A stretch of 7,099 bases of DNA from CAYRPO01 sp964426305 (GTDB lineage Bacteria; Patescibacteriota; Saccharimonadia; Saccharimonadales; CAIOMD01). Positions 1-5,247 of the stretch are shown piece after piece. A program made the position numbers and the translations under genes. The stretch is from the NCBI GenBank assembly GCA_964426305.1, contig CAYRPO010000044.1:1-7099 (forward strand). The letters run 5' to 3'. Within the stretch, counting starts at the first letter, position 1; each line of letters starts with the position of its first letter. Under the pieces are notes generated by a model. It worked only from the letters and a program-made list of their open reading frames with translations. It was not told where the DNA came from and searched no databases.

Positions 1-583
1 CAAGTTCAATTGCAATATGCGGATTTTTGTCACGATCGAATCGACCTAAAAAACAAACATAATCTTCTGGTTTTGTAACAATTGGAAATCGCGACGGGTC
101 TTCACCGTTGTAAATGGTATCGATGTAATGCAAATCAGGGTATGAAGATTGTTGATTATGCGAAATTGATACGTAGAATAACCCCTTCTTCTTGCTGAGT
201 GACGCTACATGCTCGAACTTAATCATGCTGTGCAGAGTCGTCACATTGGGGAAATCTTTAAACGGGCTTAGATCAAGGCCGTGCGAGTGTATTACATCGA
301 TTGTCGGTAGTAACTCGGTAAGTTTTTTATAAGTGTATTTTTTGGCTTCATTTTCAAGCTTTGAATGGGCGACTAAATCTGCCTTATGTTGTGGAAAATA
401 CAGGGCTTTATCGACTATCGGTATGAGTTCGCATTGAACCGTAGAGTCTCCAGAAGCTAAAAGTATTGGCTCATGACCTGCTAGCTTTAAGCCTTCGATG
501 AGATAGTATAGTACTTGTTCAGTGCCACCGTATTTGACTGGTGGAACGGGTACGTTTGGACCTGCCACGATTGCAATACGCAT
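1..583 (-). CDS. GT4-family glycosyltransferase, 5' part (truncated by window edge)
   Basis: The frame is open from an ATG at 583 to the left edge (194 codons, no stop), so the C-terminal part lies outside the window. The N-terminus starts with a beta strand (MRIAIVAGP) and the glycine-rich loop YGGTEQ (18-23), followed by GLKLAGHEPILLASGDS (31-47), typical of the acceptor-side Rossmann domain of GT-B glycosyltransferases. DVIHSHG (96-102), an IYNGED turn (157-162) and FLGRFDRDKNPH (178-189) mark the passage into the nucleotide-sugar-binding domain. The EX7E motif expected further on is not in view. Such enzymes transfer sugars from nucleotide donors in the cytosol, usually to cell-surface glycans; donor and acceptor cannot be told. 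A GGAGG at 591-595, seven bases upstream, fixes the start. It lies downstream of a terminator and seems to be separately transcribed. Confidence 0.88.
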   Translation of the reverse strand, partial: MRIAIVAGPNVPVPPVKYGGTEQVLYYLIEGLKLAGHEPILLASGDSTVQCELIPIVDKALYFPQHKADLVAHSKLENEAKKYTYKKLTELLPTIDVIHSHGLDLSPFKDFPNVTTLHSMIKFEHVASLSKKKGLFYVSISHNQQSSYPDLHYIDTIYNGEDPSRFPIVTKPEDYVCFLGRFDRDKNPHIAIEL

Positions 584-590
584 ACATTGA

Positions 591-595
591 CCTCC
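591..595 (-). promoter_or_regulatory. Shine-Dalgarno GGAGG of the glycosyltransferase gene
   Basis: On the minus strand GGAGG lies 7 bases before the ATG at 583. It decides the start of this truncated gene. Confidence 0.75.
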
Positions 596-633
596 AGACG
601 TTTACAGCAAATCAACACATATCAACCACTCCT

Positions 634-639
634 ATTATA
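634..639 (-). promoter_or_regulatory. -10 box (TATAAT) for the glycosyltransferase gene
   Basis: A perfect TATAAT is read on the minus strand, about 50 bases before the start codon, in the gap between the terminator at 716-752 and the gene. No convincing -35 hexamer stands 16-18 bases upstream (GCTCTT at 17), and there is no extended TGn, so the call rests on the -10 match and position only. The remaining sequence of the 584-715 gap holds a short GATCA/TGATC dyad (675-690) and nothing else I can support. Confidence 0.45.
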
Positions 640-715
640 CTCCGAAAGAATTGGTAAAGAGCAGGGTTCATTAAGATCATTATTTTGATCAACGACTGGG
701 CTGTGGTCATGGCAA

Positions 716-752
716 CACCAAAAGACGCCACTATCCGGGGCGTCTTTTGGTG
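716..752 (-). terminator. Intrinsic terminator of the sigma-factor operon
   Basis: This is a perfect 14-bp inverted repeat (716-729 and 739-752) with a 9-base loop. The stem has a GC-rich top (GACGCC/GGCGTC) and an A-tract/T-tract base, so the minus-strand transcript carries GGCGUCUUUU. It starts 20 bases beyond the stop codon of the small exported protein (772-1227) and precedes the promoter of the next minus-strand gene. The symmetry makes it potentially bidirectional. Confidence 0.85.
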
Positions 753-771
753 CTAGGAAAGTGTTAATGGA

Positions 772-1227
772 CTACTCTGTGCGAGCACCACGACCAAACC
801 CGCCCTGGCCTTGATGATCGCCACTGCCATCACAATCCGCCTGACGCTCTACCTGAGCTTGTGTGCGCTCTTTTATCTCTGCGTCACTGAGGCCGCGTGC
901 CTGCCAACGTGCAGCCGATGCTTCGCGCATTTTAGCCTGGTACTGTTCAGCTGAAAGCCCCTGGTCTTTTGCGATTTCTAGCATCGTTTTGGTTTGCAGC
1001 TTTTCGCGCAACTGATCTGCTGTGAGATTTAGTGCTTTGGCTCGAGACTCCAGTGATGACTGTTGGCCGCTGCCCTGCCAGCCGTTGCCAGTGCCATCGT
1101 GCAATCCGTAGCCATTGTTACGCTGTTCCGCAGTCGCGGATTGTGCATGAGCCGCAATGGGCACACATACTACTGCCCCCACAATGGCGAATGTAGATAC
1201 CGCACCTGTTATGATTGTCTTGTTCAT
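772..1227 (-). CDS. Small exported protein with three helix-start repeats; putative ECF-sigma target
   Basis: I do not recognise a named family. The 151-residue product has a clear signal peptide (lysine at 3, hydrophobic core 5-24, cleavage likely after AHA at 26-28), so it should be released or surface-exposed. The mature part begins with a Gly/Asn/Gln-rich linker (31-57). It continues with a helical region carrying three similar motifs about 22 residues apart: LTADQLREKL (68-77), LSAEQYQAKM (91-100) and LSDAEIKERT (113-122). The tail is Gly-rich with DCDGSGDHQG (131-140), which might bind metal. The segment 66-92 recalls short helical DUF2680-like repeats, but this is a weak impression. 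ATG 1227 is chosen over an upstream in-frame ATG at 1269 because AAGGAG stands 7 bases before it and a signal peptide follows at once. The gene is last in its unit and has its own ECF-type promoter motif upstream. Confidence 0.8.
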   Translation of the reverse strand: MNKTIITGAVSTFAIVGAVVCVPIAAHAQSATAEQRNNGYGLHDGTGNGWQGSGQQSSLESRAKALNLTADQLREKLQTKTMLEIAKDQGLSAEQYQAKMREASAARWQARGLSDAEIKERTQAQVERQADCDGSGDHQGQGGFGRGARTE

Positions 1228-1233
1228 GAATCT

Positions 1234-1239
1234 TCTCCT
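1234..1239 (-). promoter_or_regulatory. Shine-Dalgarno deciding the exported-protein start
   Basis: AAGGAG is read on the minus strand, about 7 bases before ATG 1227. An upstream in-frame ATG at 1269 has no such site and would put 14 charged residues before the signal peptide. Confidence 0.75.
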
Positions 1240-1269
1240 TGCATTACGTTGTTTGCATATGTAATACAA
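1239..1269. repeat. Inverted repeat spanning the -10 block and leader of the exported-protein gene
   Basis: Arms at 1239-1247 and 1261-1269 are 9 bases long and pair with one G-T wobble around a 13-base loop. The left arm coincides with the presumed -10 block and the right arm touches the Shine-Dalgarno. It could be an operator or a translation-modulating hairpin, or chance. Confidence 0.35.
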
Positions 1270-1291
1270 CGCGACTCAAAGAATTATTTCA
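1261..1291 (-). promoter_or_regulatory. Putative ECF-sigma promoter of the small exported-protein gene
   Basis: On the minus strand, TGAAATAATT (1291-1282) is followed by 12 bases and then TTGTATTAC (1269-1261). The same two blocks at the same spacing precede the DUF2202 gene at 3012-3042. Counted as TGAAAT plus 16 bases plus TTGTA, the geometry matches ECF -35/-10 promoters such as the sigma-W type. The -35 block overlaps the stop codon of the preceding membrane-protein gene. The predicted RNA start near 1255 leaves a leader of about 28 bases containing the Shine-Dalgarno. Confidence 0.6.
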
Positions 1292-1765
1292 CTGGCCCTG
1301 TCGCAAACCCTGACCCCGGTGAGTACGATCGACGCTATTATGCCTGGTGCCACTGTGCCCTCCGACGCCAACTGTATACAACACAAGGCCCATACACACA
1401 GATAGTACGACTACAATGAGTGCCACAGTGACAACCCTGTGCCGATACATAGTACCGTACTTTCGTACAAGCACGACGGCCATTACTACCAGCACAATCG
1501 AAGCGAGTACTGCCCACCATGGAAACGCAGCTAGCGTTTCGCTTAAATTCCAGCGGGCACCGTAAGCGGCGGTTGAAGCGCTTTCGATGCGCACCCAGTA
1601 AAAAACGATACTCAATACATACGCAGACACAAGCCCAGCCGCGAGCACAGACAAACCTATAAGCACAGAGAGTATCGTGAAATACTGTCGCGGTTTCATA
1701 TGCACCTCTCCGTGTTTGATCCTTTTCATTACATCTTGCGAAATAGTTTGGTCTTGTCTATGCAT
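1289..1765 (-). CDS. Three-TM membrane protein, probable anti-sigma factor
   Basis: This 158-residue protein overlaps the 3' end of the ECF sigma gene by 8 bases, the usual place of an anti-sigma factor. The N-terminus, residues 1-28, is cytosolic and charged (SQDVMKRIKHGEVHMKPRQYF). It is followed by TM1 (about 29-57), an outside loop (58-82), TM2 (83-101), a basic inside turn (RKYGTMYRHR) and TM3 (111-133). The C-terminus is hydrophilic and predicted outside. From memory, a K-I-x3-I-x-P-x-x-x-F motif before the first TM recurs in CPR membrane proteins next to ECF sigma genes. I see no zinc-type HxxxCxxC anti-sigma domain. I infer that the N-terminal helix holds the sigma factor at the membrane. 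Start 1765 is preceded by AAAGGGG. A second candidate, ATG 1699, has GGAGAGG before it but would remove most of the helix. Confidence 0.75.
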   Translation of the reverse strand: MHRQDQTISQDVMKRIKHGEVHMKPRQYFTILSVLIGLSVLAAGLVSAYVLSIVFYWVRIESASTAAYGARWNLSETLAAFPWWAVLASIVLVVMAVVLVRKYGTMYRHRVVTVALIVVVLSVCMGLVLYTVGVGGHSGTRHNSVDRTHRGQGLRQGQ

Positions 1766-2336
1766 GGCGCACCCCTTTCTGCTCGCAGAGTTGACGCAGT
1801 TTTCGCTTAGCTCGTCCTACGCGCACACCAACTGTGGCCACAGGAATATGTAAGATATCGGCAATATCACTATATTTCATCTGTTCATAATACTGCAGCA
1901 TGAGAACCTCTCTGTATTTTATGTCTAACTGGTCCAGACACATCTGAACATCATCTTGCAAGATTGCCTTGTCGATATCCTGTACGATGCTCGATTCATA
2001 GCTTACCTCGGCAGAATATTCTGCATCAAGATGATGCAGAATATGTCGCTCTTTTTTGACTGCGTTCATTGCTTCATTGTGAGCAATACGATATATCCAT
2101 GACGAAAATTTGTACTTTGCGTTGAATGCATTGAGATTCTGATACGTTTTGATGAAGGTGTCTTGTACTACATCAGAAGCCATCGCATGATCGTGAATCA
2201 GATACACAACGTAGCGGAGCAGCTTCTGTTCGTACCGCGACATAAGCTCTCCGTACGCATCAACATCACCGCCGGTAACTATGGCGACAATATTTTCGTC
2301 GGTTTTGTTGTCGTGCAACGCGGGCATATAGTTCAT
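1758..2336 (-). CDS. ECF-type (sigma-70 family) RNA polymerase sigma factor
   Basis: The 192-residue product has the two-domain layout of extracytoplasmic-function sigma factors. Region 2 is at 27-95, with DVVQDTFIKTYQNL (55-68, core binding) and FSSWIYRIAHNEAMNAVKK (77-95, -10 recognition). Region 4 is at 132-184, with the helix-turn-helix YSDIADILHIPVATVGVRVGRAKRKL (155-180, -35 recognition). Regions 1 and 3 are missing, as usual in the group. It should direct RNA polymerase to envelope- or stress-response promoters. I choose ATG 2336 because it sits one base after the stop of the DUF2202 gene (TAACATG), a translational-coupling arrangement, and gives a normal length. ATG 2384 is also open, with a weak GAGG 9 bases upstream, but would overlap the DUF2202 gene by 47 bases. 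Likely targets are the two matching promoters in this window, including its own operon. Confidence 0.92.
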   Translation of the reverse strand: MNYMPALHDNKTDENIVAIVTGGDVDAYGELMSRYEQKLLRYVVYLIHDHAMASDVVQDTFIKTYQNLNAFNAKYKFSSWIYRIAHNEAMNAVKKERHILHHLDAEYSAEVSYESSIVQDIDKAILQDDVQMCLDQLDIKYREVLMLQYYEQMKYSDIADILHIPVATVGVRVGRAKRKLRQLCEQKGVRHA

Positions 2337-2337
2337 G

Positions 2338-2988
2338 TTAGCGCACTTGTCGGTTGAATGCGCGCAAATGGTTTTCACTGCCATTCAGCAATGCCTCAAG
2401 CGTCGTTCGAATATCTGTCTGCTCTGGCACTAACAGTGCTATGTCGTTTTTTATATCAGCAATATCGCGTTCTTCTATGGCAATACCTACAGCATATGCT
2501 TCGCTTATGTTTTGACGGCCACGTGCTATCAGATCATCATAGAGCTTTTGCAAATTTTGGTTTGTGAATTGGCCCGCTATTTTTGCTCGGGGATCAGCAA
2601 TATCTCGTACCGCCAGCAACGCTAGCACCCGAGATTGATGCGTATCTTCGCTGTTAAGAATGTTGTCAAAGACACGCGCACCATATTGTTCATGCATCGC
2701 CAGATAGACATCATGCGCCAACTTTTCTTCTTCGAGCAGATATATCAACTGATCGATCGTTTGGGGTGGTGTATTTTGTAACACCGTCTCCGATGGCACT
2801 GTAATCGCCTGGTATTGGCCTGCCCCGCGTTGGGTCGCCACAAGTGATTCACTGGCACTAGAGCGATCAGGGACTACTGCCGTGTGCTGCGCAAAGAGCA
2901 TAACTATCACAACCGCGAGCACCATGGGCGCCATAACAATCACCCATGTAATAAGTTGCTGTTTTTTCGAAGACTTGACCATTGTCAT
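2338..2988 (-). CDS. Membrane-anchored DUF2202 ferritin-like protein
   Basis: The 216-residue protein has a basic N-terminus and one hydrophobic segment (about 12-34), acting as a membrane anchor or uncleaved signal, then a linker (35-75). The rest is a DUF2202 ferritin-like four-helix domain (76-216). Family landmarks are LLEEEKLAHDVYLAMHEQYG (84-103), FDNILNSEDTHQSR (107-120), GQFTNQNLQKLYDDL (139-153), AVGIAIEERDIADI (166-179) and NGSENHLRAF (202-211). Carboxylates E87/E88 and E172/E173 and the pairs E114/H117 and E205/H207 are placed to form a di-metal centre, but no activity is established for this family. I infer an extracytoplasmic iron- or oxidant-related role. ATG 2988 has AAGGG about 9 bases upstream; the ATG two codons later is equally possible. 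The gene ends one base before the sigma-factor ATG, tying its translation to that of the regulator. Confidence 0.88.
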   Translation of the reverse strand: MTMVKSSKKQQLITWVIVMAPMVLAVVIVMLFAQHTAVVPDRSSASESLVATQRGAGQYQAITVPSETVLQNTPPQTIDQLIYLLEEEKLAHDVYLAMHEQYGARVFDNILNSEDTHQSRVLALLAVRDIADPRAKIAGQFTNQNLQKLYDDLIARGRQNISEAYAVGIAIEERDIADIKNDIALLVPEQTDIRTTLEALLNGSENHLRAFNRQVR

Positions 2989-3011
2989 TGGATGTACCCT
3001 TATTTACATGG

Positions 3012-3042
3012 GTAGTACAATATTGACTGCTCAATTATTTCA
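3012..3042 (-). promoter_or_regulatory. Putative ECF-sigma promoter of the DUF2202-sigma operon
   Basis: Read on the minus strand, TGAAATAATT (3042-3033), 12 bases, TTGTACTAC (3020-3012). The copy at 1261-1291 matches 10 of 10 and 8 of 9 positions with identical spacing, and a further ATGyAAAyAA follows both. A start near 3008 would give a leader of about 20 bases with AAGGG before ATG 2988. Because the sigma gene is second in this operon, the site predicts positive autoregulation. Confidence 0.62.
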
Positions 3043-3078
3043 ACACTACAGCCTACCCTGTATTTTTGGCTTCAGTGT

Positions 3079-4827
3079 CTACGGTGTCCAGTTTCGCAAA
3101 AGCACGGACAGATCAAACACATTCACGATGCCGTCTTGGTTGAGATCAGCCATGCCAGCGGTTCGACTCCAGCTTGCCAATAGGCTAGACAGATCAAACA
3201 CATTCACCTGATTGTCGCCATTCAAATCACCCAGAACGGCAGACGCCTGAACGGAAACCGGGATCGCAGTGCTTGTCGTTGCAAGATTGTACTTGTTATA
3301 TGCTTTTGCGGTGAGTGTATGAGTGCCGATAGACGCGTTAGCCGTTGCCCATGTATACGTATACGGCTCAGTAGTGTCTGTAGTAGCAATCACACCGTCA
3401 ATCAAAAACTCTACTTTCGTCACGGCTGTTGCCGTATCTTCGGCGGCAGCGGCAATTGCCACAGAACTTCCCTGAGTGATCAGCGCTCCTACTAAGGGAG
3501 ATGTGATACTGGCGGTGGGCTTGACAACCGTGCCGCACGCTGTCGCTGTGCCAGCCTCTGGGCTGATTGATTCGAGACTATAGGCATATATGAATGTATT
3601 CGCCATGGCGCTTGTGCCCTCGTTGGCAGTCCAGAACATGTTTGAGCATGTATTGAGGTATATGCCTTCTGGATTGGTTTTTGGCATAAGGATAGTTTTT
3701 TCCAACCCCATACTTGCGTTGTGTTTATATTGCACTTGCTGATCAGATGCGCCGTCTACGGTCTCACTGGTGTCGTTTAGATATGTTTTTCCTTTAAATG
3801 AAATGCCACCGTTGATATGCCTGGGGTCGGCGCTCGAGCTGAAACTGTAGACGTTCGCTGCGGCAGCACTTTTGACTGTATCGCCGCTTGTATTGGTACT
3901 AGATGTCGCATCCAGCCCACCCTCTGACGCATTCCACCATATGATATTTGTCATATTGGTACTATCACACGACAATGCCTTGTCGACATACTCAACTGTA
4001 ACGATTTTATACGTGCTTGGGTCGATCGCTAGGGACGATATCTTCGGCGTCTTGACTTGTGTGCCGTCGTTGCACGTGATCGTAGACTGTGCCAAAGACC
4101 ATCTACCGTACCGCGGAAGATAGTACAAGCCTGTACTTGGATTCTGATACACAGCCTGTGAATCGAAAACCAGTATACCACTCGTGTCGGCAACATATAT
4201 CCAGCGCCCGACCATGGCTACGCCCCCTGCGTGGGTGTTGAGTTTTAATGGGCAGCTGGTCGTTGAACACGATCCCATCAGATATATATCCTGGTATTTT
4301 GCTGGACTAGCACCAGTATTTACGAGTTGAATCTTTGCAGTGTCCTCGGCAGGCTTGTTGTACAAGGACACTAGTAGGTAGTTGGCATGTGGCAGTCCTC
4401 CAAGATCACTTGCGGTATTGTTGCCGCCCATACCCTGTACTTTCCAATATTGACTCAGACTCGTGTCAATCTCTGAAGACGGCCAACAGATCGTCTTCGA
4501 TACGGTTAGCTTATCGGCAGTGACATTCGGCCACGTCGGCAGGGAACATGATGTAGCCATGGTCTTTGACAAATCTGTGCCCACGTTCGCTAGGCTCGTT
4601 TTTAGAAAACCTCGACGTCCCAATTCGCTGGTTGTTGATGCAAAAAGCGCTGAATCGCTGGTTGCGTTGCGGTTGAGCGTAGCCGAACCGGCTGCCTTTG
4701 AGCCATGCAGTAGCCAGGCTCCAACGAGTCCGACCAGCAGTACTGTCAATGTCACACATACCATCAACAGGCCAGAGTACTGTCTGTGAGACGTGGCCAA
4801 ACGTATGGGTTTTTTGTTTTTTCTCAT
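3079..4827 (-). CDS. Extracytoplasmic propeller-like protein with Ig-like and dockerin domains
   Basis: The 582-residue product has a basic start and one hydrophobic segment (18-40), so it is exported or anchored. Residues 90-432 form a beta-rich region with strands such as GGVAMVGRWIYVADTSGILVFD (201-222), suggesting a beta-propeller, though I cannot assign a family. It holds eight cysteines (94, 114, 187, 192, 252, 287, 394, 431), an even number compatible with disulfides. Residues 437-528 are a bacterial Ig-like domain (ITSPLVGALITQGSSV ... KVEFLIDGV ... AKAYN). Residues 533-582 are a type I dockerin with two calcium loops (D534/N536/D538/N542/D545 and D561/N563/D565/N569/D572), each followed by a leucine helix. 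Dockerins bind cohesins; no cohesin is present here. The role is probably cell-surface attachment or glycan contact. It has its own promoter, no good Shine-Dalgarno, and a predicted leader of only about 12 bases. Confidence 0.82.
   Translation of the reverse strand: MRKNKKPIRLATSHRQYSGLLMVCVTLTVLLVGLVGAWLLHGSKAAGSATLNRNATSDSALFASTTSELGRRGFLKTSLANVGTDLSKTMATSCSLPTWPNVTADKLTVSKTICWPSSEIDTSLSQYWKVQGMGGNNTASDLGGLPHANYLLVSLYNKPAEDTAKIQLVNTGASPAKYQDIYLMGSCSTTSCPLKLNTHAGGVAMVGRWIYVADTSGILVFDSQAVYQNPSTGLYYLPRYGRWSLAQSTITCNDGTQVKTPKISSLAIDPSTYKIVTVEYVDKALSCDSTNMTNIIWWNASEGGLDATSSTNTSGDTVKSAAAANVYSFSSSADPRHINGGISFKGKTYLNDTSETVDGASDQQVQYKHNASMGLEKTILMPKTNPEGIYLNTCSNMFWTANEGTSAMANTFIYAYSLESISPEAGTATACGTVVKPTASITSPLVGALITQGSSVAIAAAAEDTATAVTKVEFLIDGVIATTDTTEPYTYTWATANASIGTHTLTAKAYNKYNLATTSTAIPVSVQASAVLGDLNGDNQVNVFDLSSLLASWSRTAGMADLNQDGIVNVFDLSVLLRNWTP
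3107..3207. repeat. 20-bp direct repeat within the dockerin-coding region
   Basis: An identical 20-base sequence occurs at 3107-3126 and 3188-3207, offset 81 bases (27 codons) and in the same reading frame. It encodes the (V)NVFDLS core of both dockerin calcium-loop segments. Identity at the DNA level, including synonymous positions, suggests a recent duplication or gene conversion between the two halves. Confidence 0.8.
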
Positions 4828-4846
4828 AATGCGAGCGCGTGCTTCT

Positions 4847-4875
4847 ATTTAAGCCCTATGGGCCGTAACAGTCAA
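4847..4875 (-). promoter_or_regulatory. Housekeeping-type promoter of the dockerin-protein gene
   Basis: The minus strand reads TTGACT (4875-4870), 17 bases, TTAAAT (4852-4847): a 5/6 match to the -35 and 4/6 to the -10 consensus. The predicted start near 4840 gives a leader of about 12 bases before ATG 4827. A 4-bp dyad (GCCC-TAT-GGGC, 4853-4863) lies in the spacer. The site sits just downstream of the rhodanese stop at 4897. Confidence 0.5.
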
Positions 4876-4896
4876 TACAACCACATCAAGAAATAA

Positions 4897-5163
4897 TCAA
4901 CTAGAGATACCATATTTGGCTTTGACTTGCTGCTTGTTAATGCCGTTTACAAGATTTGTATAGCCCATTTGGCGCAGTATATGCATGGATGCATTCGACC
5001 GACTGCCAGACAGACAATAGAGTACAATCTCGGTATCTTTGGGAACATCTTTCAGTTTGCTAGCACCAGCTATGAGCTTGGACGGCGGTATGTTAATTGC
5101 ACCTTTTACATGGCCTGTTGCATATTCAAATGGTTCTCGTACATCAACAAATATTCGATTCAT
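4897..5163 (-). CDS. Single-domain rhodanese (sulfurtransferase-like)
   Basis: The 88-residue protein is one minimal rhodanese domain, of the length of the GlpE/PspE class. The family signature runs in order: FVDVREPFEYATGHVKGAINIP (5-26), with D7 and R9, then EIVLYCLSGSRSNAS (45-59), in which C50 is the catalytic persulfide cysteine and CLSGSRS (50-56) the six-residue active loop. A C-terminal MGYTNLVNGI (66-75) follows. No signal peptide is seen, so it acts in the cytosol, moving sulfane sulfur to cyanide or protein thiols; the real acceptor is unknown. ATG 5163 is preceded by AAGGGG at 4-5 bases. It is transcribed away from the PerR-like regulator across a shared operator region, and with glutaredoxin nearby this suggests a thiol- or persulfide-stress function. 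Confidence 0.92.
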   Translation of the reverse strand: MNRIFVDVREPFEYATGHVKGAINIPPSKLIAGASKLKDVPKDTEIVLYCLSGSRSNASMHILRQMGYTNLVNGINKQQVKAKYGISS

Positions 5164-5193
5164 AATTCCCCTTTATAGTGTTTTGTAGGTGCA

Positions 5194-5222
5194 ATTATAA
5201 TGTAAACTATTTACATTAACAA
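5194..5222 (-). promoter_or_regulatory. Promoter of the rhodanese gene
   Basis: The minus strand reads TTGTTA (5222-5217), 17 bases, then a perfect TATAAT (5199-5194). The spacer is almost wholly the dyad at 5198-5218, so a bound protein would sit between -35 and -10. The predicted start near 5187 leaves about 24 leader bases with AAGGGG. Confidence 0.65.
5198..5218. promoter_or_regulatory. Perfect 9-3-9 dyad, candidate Fur/PerR-family operator
   Basis: TAATGTAAA and TTTACATTA (5198-5206 and 5210-5218) flank CTA. The dyad overlaps the -35 of the plus-strand promoter and fills the spacer of the minus-strand promoter. Position next to the Fur-family gene makes self-binding likely. The half-site is AT-rich like PerR, Fur and Zur boxes but does not match the classical PerR box (TTATAAT-n-ATTATAA). 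Confidence 0.7.
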
Positions 5223-5238
5223 GTATTTACGATATACT
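5210..5238 (+). promoter_or_regulatory. Promoter of the PerR-like regulator and glutaredoxin
   Basis: TTTACA (5210-5215), 17 bases, TATACT (5233-5238), each a 5/6 consensus match. The -35 is the right arm of the dyad. RNA would start at about 5245-5248, on or within three bases of the ATG at 5248, so the transcript appears leaderless; no Shine-Dalgarno is visible before that ATG. Confidence 0.65.
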
Positions 5239-5247
5239 CATAGCATC

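Noticed and set aside
675..690. GATCA/TGATC dyad upstream of the glycosyltransferase promoter as an operator
   Set aside because: Five-base arms in AT-rich DNA are expected by chance, and no regulator gene is adjacent.
1063..1419. Plus-strand open frame of 118 codons across the exported-protein and membrane-protein genes
   Set aside because: It lies antisense to two well supported minus-strand genes with signal peptide, TMs and ribosome sites. Its own translation has no domain or hydrophobic pattern, and no Shine-Dalgarno precedes it.
3010..3058. Long-range hairpin GGGTAG/CTACCC as terminator of the dockerin gene
   Set aside because: It has only 6 bp, a large unpaired interior and no T-run on the minus strand. 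The region is better explained by the ECF-type promoter of the next gene.
4463..4789. Plus-strand open frame opposite the start of the dockerin-protein gene
   Set aside because: The opposite strand has the coherent N-terminal signal, Ig and dockerin reading. This frame has composition typical of antisense reading and no start signals.
4853..4863. GCCC-TAT-GGGC hairpin as terminator of the rhodanese gene
   Set aside because: The stem is only 4 bp and just two T's follow. It lies in the spacer of the predicted dockerin-gene promoter.
1289..5163. Alternative genetic code (TGA as glycine) as in some CPR lineages
   Set aside because: TGA ends the rhodanese and the three-TM membrane protein at family-appropriate places, and no gene shows in-frame TGA.
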